Source: a virus. From it: a stretch of 39,164 nucleotides of DNA. The first letter of the stretch is position 1. Every line of letters begins with the position of its first letter. The stretch covers positions 1 to 39,164 of IMG/VR virus record IMGVR_UViG_3300032560_000052, one strand, 5' to 3'. The translations under genes were made by a program, and so were the position numbers. Under the pieces are notes generated by a model, which saw nothing but the letters and a program-made list of their open reading frames with translations, had not been told where the DNA came from and ran no database searches. Positions 30,013 to 38,114 of this stretch are shown here, piece after piece.

Positions 30013-32537
30013 CAATCGCTCCCTTGGTCGGCTGATCTGGCTGCACTGATCTGGGCGGCGTCCAGTGTTGTTTGCGCTGCAATCTCGGCCACTTCAACCT
30101 TTGCCGCATTGTTCAAGTGGGCAATCAGCACGGCGATCTGTTGGTCCACCTGTTTGGCGTGCGCCTCGAACGCCATGCGCATCTGGTCGCTGTGGGCCTG
30201 CAGTCGCGCATCCTGGTCTGCGCGCTGCGCCTCGATCTGGTTTTGCTGGTTGGTCTGCTGGGCCTGTGCATGCTGCTTGAACTGCTCAATTTCCATGGTC
30301 TTTTGCGCCTTGAAACTCTCCAGCTGCATGGCGTTCTGCAGCTTGTGTCCGTCGGCTGCAATGTCTGCCTGCACTCGCTGCTGATTGACTTGAATATCAG
30401 CCTGGGCCTTTGCCTGCACCGCCTGCATTGCGCCCTGAGTCTTGACCTGTTCCGGATCCGGCTTGGGCGGCTGGCCGGCCTGCTTGGCGGCCTTTGCAAC
30501 CAGCTTGTCCATGGCCTCTTGGAATGCGCTCTCAGTGGGTCGGCCAACTTTGTAGCTGCGCAGCACGAACATAAATGTTTCAGCAACCGCTGGCGCCATT
30601 TCTGGCACGCTCTGCATGGCCTGCTCTGCAGACTGCAGCAACTGACTCACGACCGTTGCGAACTCGCGCCGGGATTCCTGCTCTGCGCGCTCGTCCTGGG
30701 CGATGGTGGAATCGGTTTCAATGTCGATGCGGAAATTGCGCGCTGGCTTGTCCCGAAGTAGCCCGATTACATCTTCCCAGCTTGGTTGAGGAAGCAGCTT
30801 CATGGCTTCCGGGTCTGGTGGCTGCGGCGCAGGTCCCAACACCGTTGCAGGATTGAAAGGGGGCACCTGGGGTGCTGGTGGCTGCGGTGGCTGACCCGGT
30901 TGCTGTTGTTGCTGGGCCTGCTGGTGAGCCTGCATCTGGACAACAGCTTGCTGGTGCTGCTGCGTGAGCATCTGAGCGTGCTGCTGGTACTGCTGAATAG
31001 CCTGCATCTGCATGTGCAACTGCGCCTTTTCAGCATTGGTCAGCAGCTTGACGCCGGACAGCTGCTGGATCGTTTCCATAGAGAACTGACCACAGATGAT
31101 CTCGGCTGCAATCTTGATGGCGTCACGCGCAAACACCTGCACTTCGCGCTGCATGTCCTTTAGGCGCACGCTGGCATAACTGGCCTTGATCTTCTGTGCG
31201 GCTGCGGTCTCCTCCGGGTCGCTTGCGCCGCGCAGCAGGTCGGACATGCCGCTGATTTCGTAAATGTCAGCCTTGACCTTGTCACGCGCTTCGTACAGCT
31301 TGAGCAGAATTTCTGCGACTGCGGACACGTCCAGCAGCTCTACAGCGCCCTTCAAGCCGCCCTTCTCTGCAAACGCAGCAAAAGAATCGACCGCCACCAG
31401 TTGGTTCTCCGAGCCGCCACTGAGCAGCTGGGCCAGGGCCGGTACCGAGCTGTCATAGACCCCCACCACCTTAAGCGCGCGGGTGAGCATCGCAATGCGG
31501 TGGCTCAGCCGGTCTAGCTCTTTGGCCTGGTCTTGCCACAGGATGTAATCAGCGGTAGGAATGATCGAACGGCTGCTGGTGGTGGCCTGCAGTGGTCTTG
31601 GGATCGGCCAGAATTTGTCAAGTCCGAGCGGATCGTCTTGCACCTCCAGCACCGTGGGGTGCGCCTTGTGCAGCCGAATCACACGCTTGGTGCGCTTGTC
31701 CCAGATTTCATAGACCTTGGCTTTGTTGAGCATGTCCTGGCCATCTGAGTCCTTGTCCAAGCCATCAGGCTTCTGGTCGAACGGCAGAGCGGCTGCGATC
31801 TCGGGCGTGAAGCGCTTTTTTACTTCCTCACGATCGAGATAGGCAATGCGCCAGATTCCGTCGCACTCTTCCCAAGTGCGCGCAATGCAATGACCAAAAT
31901 CAGTCCACGGAACAAAATCAAACTTGACCTCTTCATACTCGACCTCTTCAATGTCCTCGGGCGCATCGCTGGAAATCTCGGTTTCCTGTCCTGCCGGGTC
32001 TTGCACGCGCGTTACTTGCGCCGGAGTTTGAATCTGCGCGCCGGCATCGTCGGATGCGGGGTCCTGGCCAGGCACCTTGCGAAAGTGAGGCAGGTAGCGC
32101 ACCCACATGACGCCGCGTCCAGGCAAGAGCCGATCCAGAATGGATTGGCGTACCGTCTCTCCGAAGTCCTGCATTGCGAGCACATTGGTGCAGGCGCGTT
32201 CCAGCACGTCAGATGCAACGCGCCCGACTGGGTCAGCATCCTTAAATCGACGCTCCACCTCGGGGGTGGGGTCCTTGGAATACAGCGCTGGCTTGAGTGT
32301 CTGGATATTGGACCAAAAAATGTTGAATGTGGTGGTCTTTGCCTGCTCATCCTTCTTCTCTGCGGTGAAGCGCTGGATGATCAGCTTGCCGCGCTTATCG
32401 AATTGCTGCGCCTTGCGCTCGTAGCGATCAATTTCCAACACCCAGCGACGTTGCAGCGCAGCGTTGTCTAGGCGCGTCTGCGGCTGGTCGTCGCTGACCG
32501 CGCCCGGCTCCGGAATTGCGTCAAGTGCGTCGGTCAT
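30012..32537 (-). CDS. Portal protein
   Basis: An 841-residue portal, the ring through which DNA is packaged. The N-terminal part (RYERKAQQFDKRGKLIIQRF; WSNIQTLKPALYSKDPTPEV) and the middle (AYLDREEVKKRFTPEIAAAL; ISGMSDLLRGASDPEETAAA) match large podovirus portals. A Gln-rich segment near residues 520-580 precedes a long C-terminal helical barrel (about 690-830). ATG 32537 is chosen over an upstream start because it overlaps the stop of the small gene before it (ATGA). It follows TerL and the small gene in the normal order. Confidence 0.88.
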   Translation of the reverse strand: MTDALDAIPEPGAVSDDQPQTRLDNAALQRRWVLEIDRYERKAQQFDKRGKLIIQRFTAEKKDEQAKTTTFNIFWSNIQTLKPALYSKDPTPEVERRFKDADPVGRVASDVLERACTNVLAMQDFGETVRQSILDRLLPGRGVMWVRYLPHFRKVPGQDPASDDAGAQIQTPAQVTRVQDPAGQETEISSDAPEDIEEVEYEEVKFDFVPWTDFGHCIARTWEECDGIWRIAYLDREEVKKRFTPEIAAALPFDQKPDGLDKDSDGQDMLNKAKVYEIWDKRTKRVIRLHKAHPTVLEVQDDPLGLDKFWPIPRPLQATTSSRSIIPTADYILWQDQAKELDRLSHRIAMLTRALKVVGVYDSSVPALAQLLSGGSENQLVAVDSFAAFAEKGGLKGAVELLDVSAVAEILLKLYEARDKVKADIYEISGMSDLLRGASDPEETAAAQKIKASYASVRLKDMQREVQVFARDAIKIAAEIICGQFSMETIQQLSGVKLLTNAEKAQLHMQMQAIQQYQQHAQMLTQQHQQAVVQMQAHQQAQQQQQPGQPPQPPAPQVPPFNPATVLGPAPQPPDPEAMKLLPQPSWEDVIGLLRDKPARNFRIDIETDSTIAQDERAEQESRREFATVVSQLLQSAEQAMQSVPEMAPAVAETFMFVLRSYKVGRPTESAFQEAMDKLVAKAAKQAGQPPKPDPEQVKTQGAMQAVQAKAQADIQVNQQRVQADIAADGHKLQNAMQLESFKAQKTMEIEQFKQHAQAQQTNQQNQIEAQRADQDARLQAHSDQMRMAFEAHAKQVDQQIAVLIAHLNNAAKVEVAEIAAQTTLDAAQISAARSADQGSD

Positions 32538-32800
32538 ACCCAAACTGCGGTTCCCGCAGCGGTCGTCAGAACGATGGTGCAACCATTGGCGAATGCAACC
32601 GGAATATTGTTCCAGCCCGCGGCAATGGGCAGCGCCGTGACAATGACGGGTGCAGATGCGGTGGTGTTGTCGTAGATCGTGGCTGAACCGGCCGCTGATG
32701 CCAGGAAGCCAAGCAGGGCGCCCTCGCTGGACTTGACCGTGGCCGTGCTACCGGCCGTCATGGCCGTGTAGCTGCCGGTCTGAAGGTTTCCGATTGACAT
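32534..32800 (-). CDS. Small protein between terminase and portal
   Basis: An 88-residue Ala/Thr/Gly-rich beta protein (MSIGNLQTGSYTAMTAGSTA; LLGFLASAAGSATIYDN; GWNNIPVAFANGCTIVLTTA). It looks like a small virion decoration or interface domain. ATG 32800 follows the TerL stop by one base; an ATG at 32812 would add four residues. Its stop overlaps the portal start. Function unknown. Confidence 0.62.
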   Translation of the reverse strand: MSIGNLQTGSYTAMTAGSTATVKSSEGALLGFLASAAGSATIYDNTTASAPVIVTALPIAAGWNNIPVAFANGCTIVLTTAAGTAVWV

Positions 32801-32801
32801 G

Positions 32802-34193
32802 TTAGAACCCATCGCTTTCTTGTATTGCCGGGGAGTTATTCCACGGCAGGTCGTTGAACCGCATTTCGTGCAAGAAGCGCGGCTTCGGTTTGTCTTCGAT
32901 GGCAGGCTTTGCCATTTCCATCATCTGGCAGCCATAGCTGAACGCATCGCCGGGATGGCTTGCCCATTCATGCACTGGCTCACGGCTCATGGTCCGCGTG
33001 TCGGGGTCGTACTCGTAGCGCCAGCTCGACAGCGCGCTCATGCCGTCACCGCAGGCGGCCTCATCAAAAACACATTTTTCGATCACGCGCCGCGCAGCAT
33101 TGATGCGGTCCACGATCTTGGTCTGAGGCACCATGCGCACGTGCTGCGTACCGAATCCAGACAAAAACCGCTCCAGTGGCGAATGCTTGGTGGCAAAGGT
33201 CTTGTTCTTCGCGTCATGGGGCAGCCACACCTGGCCCAACGTCATGCCACGCTCCGTCATGTATTCGGTGAGCTTTTCAATCCACTCGTCAGCATCCAGC
33301 CCCGACTGGCCCAAGTACCCCACCAAGCTGAATCCGTCTTTGTGCGGCTGCCAGAACCACCAACTGGCGGTATCACGAAACCCCAAGTCGGAACTGATGC
33401 AGACCGCAGCCCCGTTCGGATCGAATAGACCTTCCTCAATCACCCGTCCATCAGCGCGCGCCCGGCCCATCCATCGACCCAGCACCGCGCCCAGAATCGC
33501 AGCATCAAAGCTGCATCCGTATTCCTGGTCAAACATCGCCTGCCCCATATCGGGGCCATAAATGTCGATGTATTCCTTGAGCAGCGCCACCAGTGCGCTG
33601 GCTTCGAAAATCCCCGTGTCATTGGCGCTGAGCACCTGGGCAAAGCTGCCCTCTGTCTTGCGCGCCACCTCCAGCGACTTGTACGCGTGGTTCTTGCCGC
33701 GCGGCGTCGTGATGAACATCTGCCAACCGCCGTTTTCCGCAAGGATTGGCCGCAAATACCCGCGTGCTGCCGGATTCGACAGCGCCCACTCCGAGTAAAC
33801 GATCCCGGCCGGTGTCGATCCCACCAGGCTGTTGAAGTTGTCCGATCCAACGACCTGCCACGTGCTCCCGTTAAGGAATTCGATTTGCATTTCGTTGTTG
33901 CGCGTGGACTTGCGCAGACCCAGCGGAAATGCCTCATCAATCCGCTTTTTGCCCGTGTGCGGGTTAACCGCATCCCAAATTGCCTTTCGCGCCTGACTGG
34001 CCTGCGGCAGCATGTGCCAGTACCCTGCGACACGCTGCATGGCCTTGCAAGCGGTCATGTGCAGGGCGATTTCGTCCTTGCCTGACCGGCGGTGCCAGAC
34101 AAGCTCAGCATGTCGTCCACCAGCCTGCATGTACCTCCATGCAGGCAGTTGGTATCCCCGGGGCACCCAGCCGTTGGGGAGGTCAATCTCCAT
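32802..34193 (-). CDS. terL: Terminase large subunit
   Basis: A 463-residue packaging ATPase-nuclease. The Walker A region is LVWHRRSGKDEIAL (residues 31-44), a variant P-loop common in this group. Walker B is GIVYSEW with catalytic Glu135, and ITTPRGKNH is the coupling motif. The nuclease acidic residues are Asp269 and Asp274 (SSDLGFRDTASWW), Asp327 (WLPHDAKNK) and Asp416 (HPGDAFSY). ATG 34193 is chosen because it starts the conserved region four bases after the TerS stop; longer versions read through TerS sequence. Confidence 0.93.
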   Translation of the reverse strand: MEIDLPNGWVPRGYQLPAWRYMQAGGRHAELVWHRRSGKDEIALHMTACKAMQRVAGYWHMLPQASQARKAIWDAVNPHTGKKRIDEAFPLGLRKSTRNNEMQIEFLNGSTWQVVGSDNFNSLVGSTPAGIVYSEWALSNPAARGYLRPILAENGGWQMFITTPRGKNHAYKSLEVARKTEGSFAQVLSANDTGIFEASALVALLKEYIDIYGPDMGQAMFDQEYGCSFDAAILGAVLGRWMGRARADGRVIEEGLFDPNGAAVCISSDLGFRDTASWWFWQPHKDGFSLVGYLGQSGLDADEWIEKLTEYMTERGMTLGQVWLPHDAKNKTFATKHSPLERFLSGFGTQHVRMVPQTKIVDRINAARRVIEKCVFDEAACGDGMSALSSWRYEYDPDTRTMSREPVHEWASHPGDAFSYGCQMMEMAKPAIEDKPKPRFLHEMRFNDLPWNNSPAIQESDGF

Positions 34194-34197
34194 CAGA

Positions 34198-34479
34198 TCA
34201 GAACTGCTTGATGTTGACGGTGATGCCACCCTTGTGCTCCATCTCGGCCTTGACCTCAAGCGGCAACACTTTGCCCAGTAGCGCCATGAACGCGGCTGGG
34301 TTGCGCCGCTTGGCCTGCTTGACCAAGTAGGCAACGCCGCCTGCATCACTGAGCGCTTCCAAGACCATTTTCTTGAGCTCAACGGTGGTTTTGTTGCGGC
34401 AGCCCTTGGGCCGCCCCGGTCCTGGCTTGAGTGCGGCGCCGGCGAGTTTTGGTTTCGGTTTTTGAGGTGTTGTAGCCAT
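34198..34479 (-). CDS. terS: Terminase small subunit
   Basis: A 93-residue DNA-recognition subunit. It has a basic, proline-rich N-terminus (TPQKPKPKLAGAALKPGPGR then PKGCRNKTTVELKKMVLEAL) and a helical body (KQAKRRNPAAFMALLGKVLP). The GRPKG...NKTT...nPaaFmaLLgkvLP pattern is typical of the small protein directly before this type of TerL. ATG 34479 follows GGGAAG by 6 bases. It probably binds the packaging start site, for which the CCGGC repeats just upstream are a candidate. Confidence 0.8.
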   Translation of the reverse strand: MATTPQKPKPKLAGAALKPGPGRPKGCRNKTTVELKKMVLEALSDAGGVAYLVKQAKRRNPAAFMALLGKVLPLEVKAEMEHKGGITVNIKQF

Positions 34480-34590
34480 GGTGACTTCCCAAAGGGTGGA
34501 GTCGAAGGGTCCAACGCCCAGGCCAGGGCGCACGGTGCAATGCGCCCGGACCTGGGTTTGTCGCTGGAACTATCCGGTTTTGAATCCCGA

Positions 34591-34638
34591 GCCGGCACAG
34601 CCTGACCGGCACGTCAGAAACCGGCATGAAGGACCGGC
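34591..34638. repeat. CCGGC repeats upstream of the small terminase gene
   Basis: Four copies of CCGGC(A/G) at 34592, 34606, 34621 and 34634, spaced 13-15 bases, in a noncoding stretch (34480-34797) ahead of TerS. They could be TerS-binding repeats or part of a packaging site. The rest of this gap holds the late promoter and terminator listed separately; from 34498 to 34572 I see no other signal. Confidence 0.45.
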
Positions 34639-34677
34639 GACGAGCACGACTGGTCAGGATTTAAGGGAACAGAAATG

Positions 34678-34708
34678 CAAAAACCCGCAGAGCGGGTCAT
34701 GCGGGTTT
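34678..34708 (-). terminator. tR'-like terminator with alternative pairing
   Basis: On the minus strand ACCCGC UCU GCGGGU then four U and GCAUUU forms a terminator (bases 34697-34683). The downstream arm GCGGGU(UU) can instead pair with AAACCCGC at 34708-34701, which uses up part of the U run. The site lies about 60 bases after the predicted late-promoter start. Confidence 0.75.
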
Positions 34709-34764
34709 AGTGGGTAGTGCTTGCTTTCACGTTTCGTACGGGCGCGCGAAAACAACCGGGGCCG

Positions 34765-34794
34765 ATTTTGCATCAACTTGGAATTGCGTGTCAA
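34765..34794 (-). promoter_or_regulatory. pR'-like late promoter
   Basis: On the minus strand TTGACA (34794-34789), an 18-base spacer and CAAAAT (34770-34765), predicted start near 34758. It begins three bases after the stop of the Q-position gene and is followed by a terminator before TerS, the lambda pR'-tR' layout. Confidence 0.65.
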
Positions 34795-34797
34795 CAA

Positions 34798-35205
34798 TCA
34801 CGAAATCACACCAGCGTCCATCAATCGGCGCGCGAGCATGTTCCTCGCCTCCAGCAGCAGCAGTGCCAGTTCGTCCTTGTCGCGCGGCAGACTGGGTGAA
34901 AACCACACTGAACGCCCCGTATAGAGGTTGCGGGCATGGAACTGCAGGCACGTGTTCCAGGGCATTGGGGTGTTCGGAATGCGATCGACCGAGCGCTCCA
35001 CCGCCTTCATGATCGAGTCTTCGGCGCGCTCATCGACTACGCCATTCTCGCGGTCCCAAAGGCCACTGCTGACGGCTTGGCGGCATGTTGCATCGGTGTT
35101 TGCGTGGCCTTTTACCAGGCTGTAGGCTGAGCGCCAAAGGTGCCAACGGCACAGCAAATCGTCCAGCGTGGCATCCAGCTTGACTTGGTTCGTCAGCATC
35201 ATCAC
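34798..35205 (-). CDS. Q-position protein, putative late antiterminator
   Basis: A 135-residue protein with mostly helical sequence: LDDLLCRWHLWRSAYSLVKG, ERAEDSIMKAVERSVDRIPN, and a C-terminal helix LALLLLEARNMLARRLMDAG. It is the last gene of the leftward early operon, directly before the pR'-like promoter and terminator, the place of lambda Q. Short helical Q-like or RinA-like regulators vary strongly in sequence, so the call rests mainly on context. GTG 35205 overlaps the previous stop and has GGAG 10 bases upstream; ATG codons at 35202 and 35199 are alternatives. Confidence 0.6.
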   Translation of the reverse strand: MMMLTNQVKLDATLDDLLCRWHLWRSAYSLVKGHANTDATCRQAVSSGLWDRENGVVDERAEDSIMKAVERSVDRIPNTPMPWNTCLQFHARNLYTGRSVWFSPSLPRDKDELALLLLEARNMLARRLMDAGVIS

Positions 35206-35408
35206 TTCGGGGTTTCTCCATGAAAATACGCCATCGGCTCAGGGCTGAGCCATGACGCCTTGACGGTGATCGGCAGGCCGAGCGGGTATGGTTCATCGGG
35301 ATGGATCGGGCGCACCTGCACGACAAGGCCGGACTGGATGGCGATCACGCTGCGGTCACCCAGGCGGTAGCGGTGGCCCTGCTGGGCGTGGTGGGCGTGC
35401 TCGCTCAA
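35202..35408 (-). CDS. Small protein with TTG start, unknown
   Basis: A 68-residue protein (SEHAHHAQQGHRYRLGDRSV; VVQVRPIHPDEPYPLGLPIT). TTG 35408 overlaps the stop of the 49-residue gene before it (TTGA) and has GCGGGG upstream. Beta-rich look, histidine-rich N-terminus, no known family. Confidence 0.55.
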   Translation of the reverse strand: MSEHAHHAQQGHRYRLGDRSVIAIQSGLVVQVRPIHPDEPYPLGLPITVKASWLSPEPMAYFHGETPK

Positions 35409-35554
35409 GGTCGAACCCCGCAAATCCGGAATACGACCCCGCCGATGGTGATGGTCTGGCCCACCGCCACCAGTAGCGGCAGCTGGTGTGCGCCCTCGAT
35501 GTGCAGCGTGCTGGTGCGCCAGTTCCCTCGGCCTTTGGGCTTGAGCGTCAGCAT
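35405..35554 (-). CDS. 49-residue protein downstream of rusA
   Basis: ATG 35554 shares one base with the rusA stop (TGATG) and its stop overlaps the next TTG. The product MLTLKPKGRGNWRTSTLHIE continues to GQTITIGGVVFRICGVRP. The tight overlaps on both sides support it as a real gene. Function unknown. Confidence 0.6.
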   Translation of the reverse strand: MLTLKPKGRGNWRTSTLHIEGAHQLPLLVAVGQTITIGGVVFRICGVRP

Positions 35555-36006
35555 CACGCGGCCTCCAACAGACTGGCCTGCGGCTGTTCCACCGACAGCG
35601 CTGTGATCGTCACCACCATGCGTGCCTTGTGCTCATCGGGCTCCATGCGCTCGGACGTGATCCGGCGAACCCACTTGTCGTCATCGATCACGACGCCCTT
35701 GATCGCATCCAGCAGCACCTTGTGGCAGTTGTCCAGGTCAAGGCACTGCACGGTGTCATCCCAGCTCGGTCCGAACTTGCGCATGCGGGTGGCGTAGTCC
35801 AGCGGACGGTTCGGGTACAGCTTCACGTCGATGTGCACGCGCCCAGCAATCGGCCCGCGCACTCCAGCAGCCTTGGCCATCCATCCGACTTCGGCCTTGA
35901 ATTCCTTGGCCTCCTTCGTCGGAACCATCATCATGCGTTGGCCGAGCTGAATTGGGCGCCAGTAGCGGTTTGCGGAAATCGGGTACGGGAGGATGAGCGT
36001 GATCAT
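35554..36006 (-). CDS. rusA: RusA-type Holliday-junction resolvase
   Basis: A 150-residue resolvase. It starts with the RusA pattern (ITLILPYPISANRYWRP) and carries the catalytic set CLDLDNCHKVLLDAIKG and VVIDDDKWV (Asp90, Asp92, Lys96, Asp100 and Asp108-110). It would cut branched replication and recombination intermediates before packaging. Its start overlaps the previous stop (ATGA). Confidence 0.92.
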   Translation of the reverse strand: MITLILPYPISANRYWRPIQLGQRMMMVPTKEAKEFKAEVGWMAKAAGVRGPIAGRVHIDVKLYPNRPLDYATRMRKFGPSWDDTVQCLDLDNCHKVLLDAIKGVVIDDDKWVRRITSERMEPDEHKARMVVTITALSVEQPQASLLEAA

Positions 36007-36227
36007 GCGTGCTGCTCCGAAAAATTGAAAACTTGGATGGGTTGCAAGCCGATGCGCACTGGGTTTGTGCCCGGCTCCGCTTGCCGGTCGAGCGACACCA
36101 CGAACGCATGGGCGCGCGCCGCGGGGCCGTTTGGAATGGTCCCCTCACGGATGCCGCACAGCACCTCGCAGGGGCTTAGCGCGGTCTCATCGGGATCCGG
36201 ACGGCGCAGGTCGTAGGTGTGGCTCAT
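36003..36227 (-). CDS. 74-residue protein upstream of rusA
   Basis: ATG 36227 and the stop both overlap neighbours by four bases. The product (SHTYDLRRPDPDETALSPCE; PAARAHAFVVSLDRQAEPGT) is small and soluble with two cysteines (PCEVLC). No family recognised. The coupling supports the gene. Confidence 0.65.
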   Translation of the reverse strand: MSHTYDLRRPDPDETALSPCEVLCGIREGTIPNGPAARAHAFVVSLDRQAEPGTNPVRIGLQPIQVFNFSEQHA

Positions 36228-36697
36228 GCTGCTTTTCTCCCGAGCTGACCACGGATGGACTCGACGACACGGGCGCCGATGAAGCACTCCAGGCGCAGTG
36301 CCCAGGTGCTGTACGTGTCCATGCGCCCTCCCCGGCCCGGCTGAGGTTTCAGGTCTGCTGCCCAGTGCAGCGCAAGCGGCTCCAACCTGCGCCATGCTGC
36401 GGCAAACAGCGCATCGAGCGCGGACGGGCTGCTCGCGGTGCGCGAGTTGGTGAGCGCCTGGCGCGCGCCGTTGATTTCGTCGGTGACGCACTGCCAGTCG
36501 GTGAGCGTGTGCGTGATGCGCGGCCAGTCTTCAGGGTTGGTGCCGTAGTGGTACGCGCAGATGCCACCACCGGAGCCGGAGAAGATCGCGCCGCACATCG
36601 GGCAGCCGTTGACCAGGCACGGATAGCGCTTGGTAGGCACGTGCGCAAGTGCATCCGCAATCGATTCATTTTTTTCTGGTTTTTTAAAGCCGGTCAC
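36224..36697 (-). CDS. Zinc-finger-containing protein of the replication operon
   Basis: A 157-residue protein with a Cys/His cluster near residues 27-50 (CLVNGCPMCGAIFSGSG then ICAYHYG) that could bind zinc, followed by helices (DWQCVTDEINGARQALTNSR; LDALFAAAWRRLEPLALHWA). GTG 36697 overlaps the stop of the replication gene (GTGA). It takes the place of a lambda P-like loader but shows no ATPase motif; role in replication is a guess. Confidence 0.65.
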   Translation of the reverse strand: MTGFKKPEKNESIADALAHVPTKRYPCLVNGCPMCGAIFSGSGGGICAYHYGTNPEDWPRITHTLTDWQCVTDEINGARQALTNSRTASSPSALDALFAAAWRRLEPLALHWAADLKPQPGRGGRMDTYSTWALRLECFIGARVVESIRGQLGRKAA

Positions 36698-37602
36698 GAT
36701 TCGTACTTCCCGTCAATGATTTTTTGGAAATTTGCCGCGTTACAGACCCACTCCAGGTCTGGTTTCCAGGTGCGCCCGTTGGACTCAAAACCGGCTGAAA
36801 GCCGTGTGTCATTGGCGATGTAGGCGAAGAAGCTGGCCCACCACGCGATGCCATCGGCTTCGGTCGTGTAGCCCTTGGGGCTGTAGTCGCTGGGCTTGGC
36901 TGCCTGCGCCCACCGCGCTCGCATCGACTGCCTTCGGCTGCCCTCCCATGCCCTGGGCTGCGTGAGGTGCGGCAGGTGCTCACGCCAAAGCGACAGCAGC
37001 TTGGCGTAAGGGCAGTCCGGAAGTCCGGGCTTCAGGGGTTCAGACCCGGAATCGGGACTGAGGTCGAATCCGGCGTCAGCCGATTCCGACACCGTAGCGA
37101 CAGCTACGGAAGGTATTTCTTCAGGATTCAGGTATCCGGAATCAGGTATCGGAGAATCAGGATTCAGAGAATCAGGATTCAGGGGGTTGCGACCCCCTCT
37201 TAATGAAGCATCTTTCCTGGAGTCCTCTTGGAGTCCTCTTGGAATCTCGTGATCATCATCGCCGCAATACTCTTGGAAATTTGGTGGCTTGATGACACTG
37301 GGCTTCTCGGAATAGTGCGGCGTCTGATGATCCGAAAACTTGGAAATCTGGATGAAAGAACCGTCTTGATTGCGGTATCTTTCTATGAATCCAAATCTCT
37401 CAAGCTCTGCCAGAAGTGGCTCAACCTCGACCGAGTCGTAGGCGAAAAGCTCACCTTTGATGCGCTTTGGACGGTCTTCTAGGCGCCCTTCCCGGTCCGC
37501 CAGCGTCCACAGTCCAGCAAAGCACAGGCGTGCCCATGGTGAGCATTCGGCCAAGTCTTCGTTCTTAAAGAAGCCGGGTTTTATGTTGCGTGCGCGAGCC
37601 AT
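36694..37602 (-). CDS. Replication initiator, lambda O-like position
   Basis: A 302-residue protein. The N-terminal 110 residues form a winged-helix domain known from phage replication proteins (MARARNIKPGFFKNEDLAEC; LWTLADREGRLEDRPKRIKG; LLAELERFGFIERYRNQDGS). A repetitive linker follows (about 137-160, NPDSLNPDSPIPDSGYLNP) that is encoded by iteron-like DNA repeats. The C-terminal domain (about 190-302) has YAKLLSLWREHLPHLTQPRA and WWASFFAYIANDTRLSAG. Like lambda O it may bind repeats inside its own gene. The start shares one base with the previous stop (TAATG). Confidence 0.82.
   Translation of the reverse strand: MARARNIKPGFFKNEDLAECSPWARLCFAGLWTLADREGRLEDRPKRIKGELFAYDSVEVEPLLAELERFGFIERYRNQDGSFIQISKFSDHQTPHYSEKPSVIKPPNFQEYCGDDDHEIPRGLQEDSRKDASLRGGRNPLNPDSLNPDSPIPDSGYLNPEEIPSVAVATVSESADAGFDLSPDSGSEPLKPGLPDCPYAKLLSLWREHLPHLTQPRAWEGSRRQSMRARWAQAAKPSDYSPKGYTTEADGIAWWASFFAYIANDTRLSAGFESNGRTWKPDLEWVCNAANFQKIIDGKYES
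37092..37240. other. Candidate replication origin (iterons and hairpins inside the initiator gene)
   Basis: The stretch holds an inverted repeat CCGTAG/CTACGG (37092-37109), a TCAGGATTCAG at 37121-37131, two tandem 15-mers AGAATCAGGATTCAG (37153-37167 and 37168-37182), a GGGGGT/ACCCCC hairpin (37182-37197) and two tandem 11-mers GGAGTCCTCTT (37219-37240). Iterons inside the initiator gene are the lambda ori arrangement. Confidence 0.6.
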
Positions 37603-37814
37603 TATTTTGACTCCAGGTCGTATGCGACAAAGGCTGCCGCGTGGACAGCAGCTTTGATGACGTCAATGTCAGGCTCGGATGCAGTCAGCTGATAGGAGCC
37701 GTCGTTGATGAACGGCATGCACGCAGCAAGCGCCATGAGAAGCCCATAAACAGATTCATGCTGGGCAGCTGCTTGTCGCAGGCCCTCAATAGTTTTGATG
37801 TGGTCTTGGGTCAT
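37602..37814 (-). CDS. 70-residue protein of the leftward early operon
   Basis: A small helical protein (MTQDHIKTIEGLRQAAAQHE; VIKAAVHAAAFVAYDLES). ATG 37814 overlaps the previous stop and its stop shares a base with the initiator start. Function unknown. Confidence 0.65.
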   Translation of the reverse strand: MTQDHIKTIEGLRQAAAQHESVYGLLMALAACMPFINDGSYQLTASEPDIDVIKAAVHAAAFVAYDLESK

Positions 37815-38029
37815 GATTCATCCCGGCTGTTGTCCGGGTGTGTCGGATTGCGTCCGGCAACGCGACAGATGAAAGTCGCTTCATGCAACTTCGCATCGCT
37901 CCATGCACGCAGCACATCGCGCAAGACCTGGGTTCTGGTCTTGCCGGTGGCCTGGACGTACCCGTCCAGCACGGAGCATTCGTGCGCAGGGAGCTCAATC
38001 CGGATTTCGGTGGTGCGTTCGGTGGCCAT
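37811..38029 (-). CDS. Ribbon-helix-helix DNA-binding protein
   Basis: A 72-residue protein with a ribbon-helix-helix layout: the strand TTEIRIELPAHE, helix 1 CSVLDGYVQATG, the turn KTRT and helix 2 QVLRDVLRAWSDAK, then a short tail. Such proteins are small dimeric DNA-binding regulators. It is the first gene of the tightly coupled part of the leftward early operon, after Cro, where a CII-type regulator might stand. ATG 38029 follows AGGTGG. Confidence 0.72.
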   Translation of the reverse strand: MATERTTEIRIELPAHECSVLDGYVQATGKTRTQVLRDVLRAWSDAKLHEATFICRVAGRNPTHPDNSRDES

Positions 38030-38114
38030 CTACGCCACCTCGCTTGTGTTGGTGGCGGGAATCCCTCCCGAATTACGATGGAGGTCCATACAACCATCCA
38101 CGAAAGGGATTCCC

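Noticed and set aside
32802-34598. Longer terminase starting at 34598
   Set aside because: The extra N-terminal 135 residues are Arg/Ser/Pro-rich and are the out-of-frame complement of TerS. The conserved protein begins at ATG 34193.
37120-37240. Short repeats considered as a CRISPR array
   Set aside because: Units of 11-15 bp are tandem without spacers and lie in coding DNA of a replication gene, so they are iteron-like.
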